Below are positions 45,919 to 54,539 of a stretch of 64,000 bases of DNA, in pieces. Location: assembly GCF_900177275.1 (NCBI RefSeq), contig NZ_FXAG01000002.1, forward strand, positions 55,234 through 119,233. The letters run 5' to 3'. The stretch's first letter is position 1, and each line of letters begins with the position of its first letter. The notes below the pieces were generated by a model. The model searched no databases. It saw only the letters and a program-made list of their open reading frames with translations, and was not told the origin of the DNA. Source of the stretch: Pseudogulbenkiania subflava DSM 22618. Lineage in GTDB: Bacteria > Pseudomonadota > Gammaproteobacteria > Burkholderiales > Chromobacteriaceae. A program made the translations under genes and the position numbers.

Positions 45919-47412
45919 ATGAGCATCCTCAATCATTTGATCAACGGCGAACTGAGCGCGGGCGGCAGCCGCACCGCACCGGTATTCAATCCCTCCACCG
46001 GCCAGGCCGCGCGCGCGGTGGCACTGGCCGACGTCGCCACCGTGCAGCAGGCCATCGCCGCCGCCCAGGCCGCCTACCCGGCCTGGCGCAACACCCCGCC
46101 CGCCAGGCGCGCGCAGGTGATGTTCCGCTTCAAGCAACTACTGGAGGCCAACGAGCAACGCATCGCCCAGCTCATCAGCGAGGAGCACGGTAAGACCCTG
46201 GAGGACGCCGCCGGCGAACTGAAGCGCGGCATCGAGAACGTCGAGTACGCCTGCGGCGTGCCGGAACTGCTCAAGGGCGAATACAACCGCAACGTCGGCC
46301 CCAATATCGATGCCTGGAGCGACTTCCAGCCGCTCGGCGTGGTGGCCGGCATCACCCCGTTCAACTTCCCGGCCATGGTGCCGCTGTGGATGTACCCGCT
46401 CGCCATCGCCTGCGGCAACACCTTCATCCTCAAGCCGTCCGAGCGCGACCCGAGTTCGACGCTCTTGATCGCCCAACTGCTGCACGAAGCCGGCCTGCCC
46501 AAGGGCGTGCTGAACGTGGTGCACGGCGACAAGGAAGCGGTGGACGCGCTGATCGAATCCCCGGATGTGAAAGCCCTCAGCTTCGTCGGCTCGACCCCGA
46601 TCGCCGAGTACATCTACAGCGAAGGCACCAAGCACGGCAAGCGCGTGCAGGCCCTGGGCGGCGCCAAGAACCACGCCGTGCTGATGCCGGATGCCGACCT
46701 CGACAACGCCGTCAGCGCGCTGATGGGCGCTGCCTACGGCTCCTGCGGCGAACGCTGCATGGCGATCTCGGTGGCGGTGTGCGTCGGCGACCAGGTGGCC
46801 GATGCGCTGATCGCCAAGCTCACGCCGCAGATCCAGGCGCTGAAGATCGGCGCCGGCACCTCGTGCGGCCTGGACATGGGCCCGCTGGTCACCGCCGCCG
46901 CCCGCGACAAGGTGGTCGGCTACATCGACGACGGCGTGGCGGCCGGCGCCGAGCTGGTGGTGGACGGCCGCGGCTACCGCGTTGCTGGCCATGAAGGGGG
47001 GTACTTCGTCGGCGGCACCCTGTTCGACCGCGTCACTCCAGACATGCGCATCTACCAGGAAGAAATCTTCGGCCCGGTGCTGTGCGTGGTACGCGTGAAC
47101 AGCCTGGAGGAGGCGATCGCGCTGATCAACGCCCACGAATACGGCAACGGCACCTGCATCTTCACTCGCGACGGCGAGGCGGCGCGCCTGTTCGCCGACC
47201 TGATCGAAGTTGGCATGGTCGGCATCAACGTGCCGCTGCCGGTGCCGGTGGCCTACCACAGCTTCGGCGGCTGGAAGCGCTCGCTGTTCGGCGACCTGCA
47301 TGCCTACGGCCCGGATGGTGTGCGCTTCTACACCCGGCGCAAGGCGATCACCCAGCGCTGGCCGCAACGCGCCAGCCACGAGGCCTCGCAGTTCGCCTTC
47401 CCCAGTTTGTAA
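45919..47412 (+). CDS. mmsA: CoA-acylating methylmalonate/malonate-semialdehyde dehydrogenase
   Basis: 497 aa aldehyde dehydrogenase that converts malonate semialdehyde to acetyl-CoA (or methylmalonate semialdehyde to propionyl-CoA) with NAD. Markers: [71 protein letters not shown] and the nucleophile Cys in [15 protein letters not shown]. It completes the pathway begun by bauA. Its TAA stop (47410-47412) is fused to the left end of a MITE-like palindrome (47411-47554), yet the C-terminus ASQFAFPSL looks full length. Confidence 0.95.
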   Translation: MSILNHLINGELSAGGSRTAPVFNPSTGQAARAVALADVATVQQAIAAAQAAYPAWRNTPPARRAQVMFRFKQLLEANEQRIAQLISEEHGKTLEDAAGELKRGIENVEYACGVPELLKGEYNRNVGPNIDAWSDFQPLGVVAGITPFNFPAMVPLWMYPLAIACGNTFILKPSERDPSSTLLIAQLLHEAGLPKGVLNVVHGDKEAVDALIESPDVKALSFVGSTPIAEYIYSEGTKHGKRVQALGGAKNHAVLMPDADLDNAVSALMGAAYGSCGERCMAISVAVCVGDQVADALIAKLTPQIQALKIGAGTSCGLDMGPLVTAAARDKVVGYIDDGVAAGAELVVDGRGYRVAGHEGGYFVGGTLFDRVTPDMRIYQEEIFGPVLCVVRVNSLEEAIALINAHEYGNGTCIFTRDGEAARLFADLIEVGMVGINVPLPVPVAYHSFGGWKRSLFGDLHAYGPDGVRFYTRRKAITQRWPQRASHEASQFAFPSL

Positions 47413-47554
47413 GAATCTGCTCTCGGTCTGTCGCGAGCGGCCCTCAGCGGGACGAAGAGCAGCACAGAAACCGGAATGTACTGGAGTACATGAGGATTTC
47501 GCGCAGCGCATGAGCCCCGATCAGGGACGCGCAGCAAGACCGTGAACAGATTAA
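47411..47554. repeat. MITE-like palindromic element, copy 2 (downstream of mmsA)
   Basis: Reverse-complement homologue of the element at 27226-27368, aligned almost without gaps and about 85-90% identical by eye, including the central ATGTACTGGAGTACAT palindrome. Its terminal repeats have decayed: AAGAATCTGCTCTCGG on the left versus CCGTGAACAGATT on the right. The left end supplies or duplicates the TAA stop of mmsA. It has no coding capacity. Confidence 0.85.
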
Positions 47555-47578
47555 AGACCCACACGGTGTGAACTTGAT

Positions 47579-47607
47579 AAGCCCAACCTCGGTTGGGCTT
47601 CTTTTTT
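47579..47607 (+). terminator. Terminator after mmsA
   Basis: AAGCCCAACC (47579-47588) pairs with GGTTGGGCTT (47591-47600), then CTTTTTT. Confidence 0.88.
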
Positions 47608-47617
47608 GGGCGCGCGG

Positions 47618-47863
47618 CTAGTGGCGGCAACGCTCCGGATCGAGGCCATGCCAGTGCAGCTTGTCGTACAGCGTTTTGCGCGGCAGTTGCAGCAGCTCGG
47701 TGGCCTTGATCACCTGGCCGCCGGTGCTGCCGTTTCCGCTTCCAGCCCGTCGCCCAGGCCCAGGCAGTAGCGCTCGGCGACGTTGCGTAGCTCGCGCACA
47801 TTGCCCGCGGTATTGGACAGGACACTCGGCGGCGTCCTTGCCGTACTGGATTGCAGGAGGCAT
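47618..47863 (-). pseudogene. C-terminal remnant of a sigma54-dependent (NtrC/DctD-like) activator gene
   Basis: On the minus strand, one frame holds NTAGNVRELRNVAERYCLGL, the end of the AAA+ domain of sigma54 activators. A shifted frame continues with VIKATELLQLPRKTLYDKLH and WHGLDPERCRH, the Fis-like helix-turn-helix and a natural stop at 47618. A frameshift near 47720 separates them. Everything upstream (receiver domain and most of the ATPase) is missing, replaced by unrelated T-rich DNA. The LPRKTLYDKL helix most resembles DctD-type regulators of C4-dicarboxylate transport. This is a decayed fragment, not a working gene. Confidence 0.8.
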
Positions 47864-48434
47864 ATCATGCTGGGGTGTTTAGTAAGTTTTTGAATTTTGT
47901 GTGTTTGTTTTTTTTTACTGGTGTGTCGCTGTGTGCCAAAGTCCAGACAGGGGCAGGGGAGTTGTGCGGTTTTTTGCACAGGGTGGTGGGGGGCGGTTTT
48001 GTCCAGAAGGTTGGTGGAGGTGCAGGCTTTGCCGGTTCCGCTCGTCAGGCGGGTCGAGGGGCTTGTCTCGCCAAGCCCCTCGACGCTCCCAAGGCGAGCC
48101 CACCGCTGCTTGTCTCCGTCTGGCTGGAGAATGGCAGGCGCGGCGGGAACTAGCCGGGCGCTAACGTCGCCCGGCGTCGGACAGCCCGTGGCTTAAAACC
48201 TCGCCATCCCCCATCCAGCCGGCGCGGCAGAAGGGCTGATTGGAGGCGTCGGCAATGTTTTGGCACAGGTGGAGCCGGCTCCCACACCCTCGCCAGCGAC
48301 ACAAGAAGAAACAGCTGAATCAATGAAGCCACTGCTTCCCCACCGGGTGGAAGCGGTAATTAAGCTCCCTCGAGACAGCACGGTAGAGGAGAGGATGGTT
48401 AGGTAAGAGCCGAAAAGCCCACGAAAGAAACAAC
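47864..48434. other. About 570 bp without a recognisable gene
   Basis: A T-rich stretch (about 47875-47930) is followed by G-rich sequence, several hairpins and no convincing gene. Open frames of 60-100 codons overlap in all directions and match nothing. It contains a perfect 13-bp hairpin (48053-48084) and an 8-bp hairpin (48153-48175). Base composition shifts abruptly at the break point of the sigma54-activator remnant, which suggests a deletion or insertion scar. Confidence 0.6.
48053..48084. repeat. Perfect 13-bp inverted repeat of unknown role
   Basis: GTCGAGGGGCTTG (48053-48065), loop TCTCGC, CAAGCCCCTCGAC (48072-48084). No T tract follows on either strand and no gene abuts it. Confidence 0.8.
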
Positions 48435-48457
48435 AACGCCCCGGCAAGCGGGGCGTT
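48423..48457 (-). terminator. Terminator of suhB (minus strand)
   Basis: AACGCCCCG (48435-48443), loop GCAAG, CGGGGCGTT (48449-48457). On the minus strand it is followed by GTTGTTTCTTTC. Confidence 0.75.
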
Positions 48458-48479
48458 GGATGGCGGTGCTGGAGAACGA

Positions 48480-49268
48480 TCAGCCGACGTGCGGGGCCAG
48501 GGTGTGCAGCAGCTGCGCCAGCACTTTCGGGCTGCCGGCCACGATGTCGCCGGATTCCAGCCAGCCATCCTCGCCCTTGAGGTCGGTCACGATGCCGCCG
48601 GCTTCCTGCACGATCAGGCTGCCCGCCGCGATGTCCCACGGCTTCAGGTTGAGTTCCCAGAAACCGTCGACGCGGCCGCAGGCCACGTTGCACAGGTCGA
48701 GCGCGGCCGAGCCTTCGCGGCGTACGCCGGCGGTCTTGGCCAGCACGTCCTTCAGCATGCCGAGATACTGGTCGATGTAGCTCTGGTCGGTCACCGGGAA
48801 GCCGGTGGCGATCACGCACTCGTTCATGGCGATGCGCTTGGAGACGCGGATGCGGCGGTCGTTGAGGAAGGCGCCGACGCCGCGCGAGGCGGTGAACAGG
48901 TCGTTGCGGTTGGGGTCATACACTACGGCCTGCTGGATCTGGCCCTTGTGCATCAAGGCGATCGAGACCGAGTATTGCGGGTGGCCGTGCAGGAAGTTGG
49001 TGGTGCCGTCGAGCGGGTCGATGATCCACTCGAATTCGGCGTTGCCCAGGCCTTTGGCGCCGGACTCTTCTGCTAGAATCCCATGCTTGGGGTAGGCGTC
49101 GAGAATGGTCGAGATGATGGCCTCTTCGGCGGCGCGGTCGACTTCGGAGACGAAATCGTTGTGCTGCTTCTTCTCGACGCGGATGGTGTCGACGTTGTGC
49201 GACGCGCGCTGGATGACGCTGGCGGCGCGACGGGCGGCTTTCACCGCGACGTTGAGCATGGGATGCAT
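48480..49268 (-). CDS. suhB: Inositol-1-monophosphatase family protein SuhB
   Basis: 262 aa Mg-dependent phosphatase; SuhB also acts in rRNA transcription antitermination complexes in E. coli. Metal-site motifs: ILAEESGA, EWIIDPLDGTTNFLHGHPQY and the C-terminal LKPWDIAAGSLIVQEAGGIV. The length is standard. It is divergent from trmJ, with 140 bp between starts, an arrangement common in proteobacteria. Confidence 0.95.
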   Translation of the reverse strand: MHPMLNVAVKAARRAASVIQRASHNVDTIRVEKKQHNDFVSEVDRAAEEAIISTILDAYPKHGILAEESGAKGLGNAEFEWIIDPLDGTTNFLHGHPQYSVSIALMHKGQIQQAVVYDPNRNDLFTASRGVGAFLNDRRIRVSKRIAMNECVIATGFPVTDQSYIDQYLGMLKDVLAKTAGVRREGSAALDLCNVACGRVDGFWELNLKPWDIAAGSLIVQEAGGIVTDLKGEDGWLESGDIVAGSPKVLAQLLHTLAPHVG

Positions 49269-49408
49269 TGACGGCCTCTAGTAAAGACACAGCCTCGGCT
49301 TTCCCGGTAGGGAAAATCGCAGCTGGAAACAATCTGGGTTAAGGAACGAAAAAACCCGGCTCGTGGACGGGCTTTTGATAAGCCGTCCATTTTAATGCGA
49401 AATGGCCA

Positions 49409-50173
49409 ATGAAGAAACCCGAAGTCCCTGATTTTTTGAAGAACATTCGTGTGGTGCTGGCGCGACCGAGCCATCCGGGCAATATCGGCTCGGCGGCGCG
49501 GGCGATGAAGACCATGGGGCTGTCGCGGCTCTACCTGGTCGAGCCCAAGACCTTCCCGAGCCCCGAGGCCGACACGCTGGCCTCCGGCGCGGTCGACCTG
49601 CTGCAGCACGCGGTGGTGGTGAACACCCTGGCCGAGGCGCTGTCCGATGTCACCGTGGCCTGCGCGCTGACCAGCCGCCGGCGCGAACTGACCACGCCGC
49701 TGTCGACGCCGCGTGAGACCACGCCGGAACTGGTGGCGCGCGCGCGCGACGGCGAGCAGGTGGCGCTGGTATTCGGCAACGAGACCTTCGGCCTGTCGAT
49801 CGACGAGGTCGAGCTGTGCAATCGGCTGGTGACCATTCCCGGCAACCCCGAGTATTTCTCGCTCAACCTGGCGATGGCGGTGCAGGTGATGACCTACGAG
49901 CTGTTCAGCCACACCGGCGTCGGCGTCGACTACCTGCGGCCGGAAGGCGAGAGCGCCACGCGCGACGAGGTGGACGGTTTCTGCGGCCACCTCGACCAGA
50001 CCCTGGCCGACATCGGCTACTACGAGCGTCGCAACGGCGAGCGCCTGATGCGCCGCCTGCGCACGCTGTTCAACCGCGCCAACCTGCTGCGCGAGGAGGT
50101 CGACATCCTGCGCGGCTTCCTCAAGCAGGTGCAGCGCGTGGCCCAGCGCGATGATGGACGGCACCAGCAGTAG
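49409..50173 (+). CDS. trmJ: tRNA (cytidine/uridine-32-2'-O)-methyltransferase TrmJ
   Basis: 254 aa SPOUT methyltransferase acting on tRNA position 32. Markers: NIRVVLARPSHPGNIGSAAR at the N-terminus, MKTMGLSRLYLVEPK, VALVFGNETFGLSIDEVELC and IPGNPEYFSLNLAMAVQVMT (knot). The C-terminal extension (RRNGERLMRRLRTLFNRANL) is typical. Its end overlaps the DUF1853 gene by 23 bp. The leader upstream can form competing hairpins (49351-49388). Confidence 0.94.
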   Translation: MKKPEVPDFLKNIRVVLARPSHPGNIGSAARAMKTMGLSRLYLVEPKTFPSPEADTLASGAVDLLQHAVVVNTLAEALSDVTVACALTSRRRELTTPLSTPRETTPELVARARDGEQVALVFGNETFGLSIDEVELCNRLVTIPGNPEYFSLNLAMAVQVMTYELFSHTGVGVDYLRPEGESATRDEVDGFCGHLDQTLADIGYYERRNGERLMRRLRTLFNRANLLREEVDILRGFLKQVQRVAQRDDGRHQQ

Positions 50174-51101
50174 CTCCTTCTACCTGCCCTACGCGCACCC
50201 CGCGGTGCGCGACCTGGCCTTCCTGCTGACGGCGCCGGCGCCCTGGCTCACCGGTGCCGACATTCTGCCCGAACGCCTGCTGGGCGACGCCGGCCCGCAA
50301 TTGCTGGCCGAACTCGATCACGATCCTCGCCCGCTCGTTGACTGGCTCGCTGCCCGTCCCACCACCCGTCTCGGCCGCTATGCCGAAAACCTGCTGGCGT
50401 TCTGGTTCGAACTCGTGCCGCACATTGAGTGCGTGGCGGCCAACCTGCAGGTGCAGAACGGCGAGCTGCGCACCATCGGCGAGTTCGACTTTCTGCTGCG
50501 CATCGACGGCGAGCCGTGGCACCTCGAGACCGCCAGCAAGTTCTACCTGATGCTGGGCGAAGGGCGCCATACCCTGGTCGGCCCCAGCCTGCGCGACGCC
50601 TGGGCGCTGAAGGCGGCCAAGCTGCAGGATCAGCTCGCGCTGTCGCGCCACGCGGCGGCGCAGGCATTGTTGCCGCCCGGCTTCGTCGGCTGCCGCACTG
50701 CGGCAAGGCTGGCGGGCTGGCTGTTTTATCCCCATGCAGTGCTGCTGGAACCGCCGCTGGCGCCGGACCCGCTGACCGGCTGGGCGCGCCCCTTGCTGGC
50801 GCCGTGGCCGCGGCGCTCGCTGGCATCGCGCTGGGTGTGGCTGCCGCGGCTGCGCTGGCTGGCACCGGCGCGGGTGGACGAGGCCGAGACGCTGGACGAG
50901 GACGCGCTGCGCCGCCACTTGGCGGCGGCAGAGGCGCCACAGCTGGTCGCCGAGGTGTTGCCACTGGAGAACGGGAGCTGGGAAGAGGTCGCGCGCGGTT
51001 TTGTCTGCCCGCCGAACTGGCCGCCGCCGGCGCGGCTGGCCGAGTTGCTCGACACGGTGCAGGAGCTGGCCAATGGCAAGGCGGGAAACGGGGGGCGCTG
51101 A
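50151..51101 (+). CDS. DUF1853 family protein
   Basis: 316 aa. The conserved N-terminal half contains RDLAFLLTAPAPWL, LGDAGPQLLAELDHDPRPL, TTRLGRYAENLLAFWFELVP, NLQVQNGELRTIGEFDFLLR and WHLETASKFYLM. The EFD...E..K arrangement resembles a PD-(D/E)XK nuclease-like core, which is inference. No function is established. It overlaps trmJ by 23 bp, so the two are cotranscribed. Confidence 0.88.
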   Translation: MMDGTSSSSFYLPYAHPAVRDLAFLLTAPAPWLTGADILPERLLGDAGPQLLAELDHDPRPLVDWLAARPTTRLGRYAENLLAFWFELVPHIECVAANLQVQNGELRTIGEFDFLLRIDGEPWHLETASKFYLMLGEGRHTLVGPSLRDAWALKAAKLQDQLALSRHAAAQALLPPGFVGCRTAARLAGWLFYPHAVLLEPPLAPDPLTGWARPLLAPWPRRSLASRWVWLPRLRWLAPARVDEAETLDEDALRRHLAAAEAPQLVAEVLPLENGSWEEVARGFVCPPNWPPPARLAELLDTVQELANGKAGNGGR

Positions 51102-51169
51102 ACGCCATCCATGCCGCGGCGGCCGGAGGGCCGCCCGCGGGCGCTAGGATCGCGGGGGAGCGGAAAGGC

Positions 51170-51925
51170 TCAGTGGTTCGGCGTCGGGTGGGCGTTGGCG
51201 CAGCCGGCGACCAACTGCTTGAGCTGCTCGGGCTGCACCAGCTGGATGTGCTTGTGGTCCACCGCGATCCAGCCCTGCTGCTGGAACTTGGACAGGGTGC
51301 GGCTTACCGTCTCCAGCTTGAGCCCCAGGAAGCTGCCGATCTCCTCGCGGCTCATGCGCAGGATGAAGTCGTTGGAGGCGAAGCCGCGCACCGTCAGGCG
51401 CTGCGACAGGTTGATGAGGAAGGCGGCCAGCCGTTCCTCCGCCTTCATATTGCCCAGCAGCATCATCACGTTGTGATCGCGCACGATCTCGCGGCTCATC
51501 AGCCGGTAGAAGTGGTGTTGCAGCGAGGGAATCTCCAGCGCCAGGTTCTGCATGCGGCTGAACGGCAGCTCGCACACCTCGCTGTCCTCCAGCGCGACGG
51601 CGTTGCAGCCGTGCACGTTGGCCGAAATCCCGTCCAGCCCCATCAGTTCGCCCGACATGTGAAAGCCGGTGACCTGCTCGCGCCCGTCCTGGCTGGAGAT
51701 GCAGGTCTTGAAGAAGCCGGTGCGTACCGCGTACAGTGACTTGAAGCCCTCGCCGCTGCGAAACAGCGCTTCGCCACGCTTCAGGCGCCGGCTCTGGCGG
51801 ATCACCGCATCCAGTCGTGTCATTTCCTCACGGTTCAGACCCAAGGGCAGACACAATTCGCGCAGCGTGCAGTTGGAGCAGGAGACCTTGAGGGCTTGCA
51901 GGGGAACAACAGTCGAGTCAGTCAT
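51170..51925 (-). CDS. anr: ANR/FNR-type oxygen-sensing transcriptional regulator
   Basis: 251 aa Crp-family activator that binds an O2-labile 4Fe-4S cluster. Cluster ligands are Cys16, Cys19, Cys25 (SCSNCTLRELC) and Cys107 (VHGCNAV). An effector-fold barrel and dimerisation helix follow. The recognition helix has the FNR signature Glu-X-X-Ser-Arg (LKLETVSRTLSKF), which reads TTGAT half-sites. It could be named fnr. It is divergent from hemN, with two tandem ANR boxes between them (51955-51993), so autoregulation and joint control are likely. It probably also acts at the cydAB promoter. Confidence 0.96.
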   Translation of the reverse strand: MTDSTVVPLQALKVSCSNCTLRELCLPLGLNREEMTRLDAVIRQSRRLKRGEALFRSGEGFKSLYAVRTGFFKTCISSQDGREQVTGFHMSGELMGLDGISANVHGCNAVALEDSEVCELPFSRMQNLALEIPSLQHHFYRLMSREIVRDHNVMMLLGNMKAEERLAAFLINLSQRLTVRGFASNDFILRMSREEIGSFLGLKLETVSRTLSKFQQQGWIAVDHKHIQLVQPEQLKQLVAGCANAHPTPNH

Positions 51926-51954
51926 GCGGCATGTCCGCTTCTGTTAAGTAAGCC

Positions 51955-51968
51955 TTGATGTTGGTCAA
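51955..51968. promoter_or_regulatory. ANR/FNR box 1 between anr and hemN
   Basis: TTGAT-GTTG-GTCAA, one base off the consensus TTGAT-N4-ATCAA. It is part of a 25-bp tandem duplication with box 2. Confidence 0.85.
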
Positions 51969-51979
51969 AGCGTTGGGCC

Positions 51980-51993
51980 TTGATGTCGGTCAA
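51980..51993. promoter_or_regulatory. ANR/FNR box 2 between anr and hemN
   Basis: TTGAT-GTCG-GTCAA. It lies exactly 25 bp from box 1, with the surrounding GCCTTGATGT...GGTCAAAGCGTT also repeated, so both boxes face the same side of the helix at about 2.4 turns. Confidence 0.85.
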
Positions 51994-52058
51994 AGCGTTT
52001 CCGGGAGGTTTGCCGCAAATTTACCAGCCCACCACTGGTTTTTCCATCGCGAGACATC

Positions 52059-53468
52059 ATGAATACCACCCACCCACCGTTTTCGCCCACACGTTGCGAG
52101 TTCGACCGCGCCCTGATCGCCCGTCTCGACGGCGCCGGCCCGCGTTATACCTCGTATCCGACGGCAGACCGCTTCACCGACGACTTCAGCGCCAAGGACT
52201 ACCGTCACTGGCTGCAGCAGCGCAAGATCGGCGCCAACAGCCGCCCGATCTCGCTCTACGTGCACCTGCCGTTCTGCAACACCGTGTGCTATTACTGCGG
52301 CTGCAACAAGATCATCACCAAGGACAAGAGCCGCGCCGACCGCTACCTCGATTACCTGGAGAAGGAGGTCGGCCTGGTGGCCGACGTGTTGGGGCCGCGC
52401 GAAAAAGTCATCCAGCTGCACTTCGGCGGCGGCACCCCGACCTTCCTGTCGGACGAACAGCTGGAACGGCTGATGGGGATACTCCGAACCCGCTTTGAAT
52501 TCTTGGCGGAGGGAGAATATTCCATTGAGATAGATCCGCGCAAGGTGACGCGCGACACCGTGCTGCATCTGGCGCGCCTGGGCTTCAACCGCATGAGCGT
52601 CGGGGTGCAGGATTTCGAGCCGCGCGTGCAGCAGGCGGTCAACCGCATCCAGAGCGAAGAGGAGACGCGCGTGGTGATCGACGCCGCGCGCGAGGCCGGT
52701 TTCCGCTCGGTCAGCGTCGACCTGATCTACGGCCTGCCGCTGCAGACCCAGGCCTCGGTTGCGGCCACGGTCGACAAGGTGATCGCCATGGGGCCGGACC
52801 GCATCGCGCTCTACAACTACGCCCACCTGCCGACCGTGTTCATGCCGCAGCGGCGCATCAACGAGGCCGACCTGCCGCTGCCGCCGGTCAAGCTCGACAT
52901 CCTGCAGCACTCGGTGGAGCAGCTGTCCACCGCCGGCTACGTGTTCATCGGCATGGACCACTTCGCCAAGCCGGAGGACGACCTCACCGTGGCGCTGCGC
53001 CAAGGCCGGCTGCAGCGCAACTTCCAGGGCTATTCCACGCACGCCGACTGCGACATGATCGGGTTCGGCGTGTCGTCGATCGGCAAGGTCGGCCCCTGTT
53101 ACAGCCAGAACGAGAAGGATCTCGAGAGCTACTACGCCGCACTCGACGAAAACCGCCTGCCGGTGCTGCGCGGCATGGTGCTGGACGGCGACGACATCCT
53201 GCGCCGCTCCATCATCCAGGCGCTGATGTGCCGCTTCGCGCTGTCGGTGGAAGCCATCGAGCAGGTGCACGGCATCAACTTCGCCGAGTACTTTGCCGCC
53301 GAGATGCCGGCCATCCGCGAGTTCCAGCAGCAGGGCCTGCTCACCTTCGACGGCGACTTCCTGATGGTCCAGCCCAAAGGCCGCTTCCTGATCCGCAACA
53401 TCGCCATGGCCTTCGACCGCCACCTGCGCGAGCGTCAGACCAAGGCGCGCTACTCGCGCACCATCTGA
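52059..53468 (+). CDS. hemN: Oxygen-independent coproporphyrinogen III oxidase HemN
   Basis: 469 aa radical-SAM enzyme making protoporphyrinogen IX without oxygen. The cluster motif is LPFCNTVCYYCGCNKI (Cys-X3-Cys-X2-Cys plus a fourth Cys). GPRYTSYPTADRF near the N-terminus, FGGGTPTFLS, LIYGLPLQT and YSTHADCDMIGFGVSSIG follow. It is the true HemN rather than HemW, judged by length and the N-terminal segment. Expression is expected under low oxygen through the ANR boxes at 51955-51993, as for hemN in other proteobacteria. Confidence 0.96.
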   Translation: MNTTHPPFSPTRCEFDRALIARLDGAGPRYTSYPTADRFTDDFSAKDYRHWLQQRKIGANSRPISLYVHLPFCNTVCYYCGCNKIITKDKSRADRYLDYLEKEVGLVADVLGPREKVIQLHFGGGTPTFLSDEQLERLMGILRTRFEFLAEGEYSIEIDPRKVTRDTVLHLARLGFNRMSVGVQDFEPRVQQAVNRIQSEEETRVVIDAAREAGFRSVSVDLIYGLPLQTQASVAATVDKVIAMGPDRIALYNYAHLPTVFMPQRRINEADLPLPPVKLDILQHSVEQLSTAGYVFIGMDHFAKPEDDLTVALRQGRLQRNFQGYSTHADCDMIGFGVSSIGKVGPCYSQNEKDLESYYAALDENRLPVLRGMVLDGDDILRRSIIQALMCRFALSVEAIEQVHGINFAEYFAAEMPAIREFQQQGLLTFDGDFLMVQPKGRFLIRNIAMAFDRHLRERQTKARYSRTI

Positions 53469-53482
53469 TCCACTCCCTCGTC

Positions 53483-53509
53483 GCCACGGCCGTCTTGCGG
53501 CCGTGGCGT
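53483..53509. terminator. Hairpin between hemN and the patatin gene
   Basis: CGCCACGGCCG (53483-53493), loop TCTTG, CGGCCGTGGCG (53499-53509). Very stable, but no T tract. It lies at the 3' ends of two converging genes. Confidence 0.65.
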
Positions 53510-53555
53510 GTGTGCGCTGTGGGTTCCCATTCCGCCGCGACGACGTCGCCCGGCG

Positions 53556-54539
53556 TCAGCCGATGCGCCGCCACAGCCGCATCGTGCTTTTTCTCCCGAT
53601 TTCCGCGCCGTGCTCTTGCAGCCAGGCCTGCGCCCGCTCGCGCCCGGCGGCAAACAACTGCTGCACCAGGCCGTGATGCGGCGTGAGCTTGCTCAGGCTG
53701 TCGAGCGCGCCGGTGGTGGCGTCCGCATCGATATGGTGCAGGCGCAGCTGGCGCAGGTGCCGCTCCAGCCGGCCCAGGCCGAACAGGCTTTTGCCGGCTT
53801 CGCGCTTGGCGATGGCGAGTCCCTGCAACTCGGTATGCAGCGACGAGCCGAAACTGATGTCGTTGAGGCGGCGCTCGACCGCACCGGCCCCCCCAGGCGT
53901 CTCCTCCCACTGTTGCGGCACCAGCGTCACCAGCACGATATCGCGGGCGCGCCCCTGGTAGGCCAGCGGAAACAGCGGCGGGTTGGCGGTGAGGCCGCCG
54001 TCCCAGTAGGCTTCGCCGTCGATGTGCACGGTGTGGTGCAACTGCGGCAGGCAGGCGGAAGCCAGCAGGTGCTCCACGCTCAGCTCGTGGGCATGGAACA
54101 GCTTGAGGCGCCCGCTGTTGACGTGGGTCGCGGCGATGAACAGCTGGATCGGGGTGGTGCGCAGCCGGGCGAAGTCGATGCTGCTGGCGATCAGCTCGCG
54201 CAGCGGGTTGTAGTCGAACGGGTTGAGCTGGTCCGAGGTCAGGAAGTGCGACAGGTGCAGCAGCCCTTGCAGCGCGGCGGGCGGGGCGTGCTCTGCCGGC
54301 CAGGGGTAGAGCGCCGAGAGCCGTTGCCAGAACTGCCCCAGCGCCTCGCGCGCACCGTCGTAGCCGTCCTCCATCCAGCCGTGGACCAGCAGCGCCGCGT
54401 TCATGGCGCCGGCACTGGCGCCGCTCAGTGCGGCGGGGTGGTAGCGGCGTGTTTCCAGCAGCCTGTCCAGTACGCCCCAGGTGAAGGCGCCGTGCGCGCC
54501 GCCACCTTGCAGGGCCAAGGCGATCTCAGTGGTCTTCAT
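53556..54539 (-). CDS. Patatin-like phospholipase family protein
   Basis: 327 aa serine lipid acyl hydrolase. Oxyanion loop ALALQGGGAHGAFTWGVLD, nucleophile in GASAG (ALSGASAGAMNAALL), and the catalytic Asp in YWDGGLTANPPLFPL. No signal peptide is seen, so it is probably cytoplasmic. ATG 54539 has AGGGAA upstream. Substrate unknown; some bacterial relatives degrade storage or membrane lipids. It is alone, convergent with hemN. Confidence 0.9.
   Translation of the reverse strand: MKTTEIALALQGGGAHGAFTWGVLDRLLETRRYHPAALSGASAGAMNAALLVHGWMEDGYDGAREALGQFWQRLSALYPWPAEHAPPAALQGLLHLSHFLTSDQLNPFDYNPLRELIASSIDFARLRTTPIQLFIAATHVNSGRLKLFHAHELSVEHLLASACLPQLHHTVHIDGEAYWDGGLTANPPLFPLAYQGRARDIVLVTLVPQQWEETPGGAGAVERRLNDISFGSSLHTELQGLAIAKREAGKSLFGLGRLERHLRQLRLHHIDADATTGALDSLSKLTPHHGLVQQLFAAGRERAQAWLQEHGAEIGRKSTMRLWRRIG

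Noticed and set aside
47897-48196. Overlapping 60-100 codon frames in the gene-poor stretch
   Set aside because: They occur in several frames at once, lack ribosome sites, and have low-complexity Trp/Gly/Arg-rich products.
48165-53560. 15-base string ACGTCGCCCGGCGTC occurring near 48165 and near 53544
   Set aside because: A repeat of this length is expected about once or twice by chance in 64 kb of DNA, and the flanks do not match.
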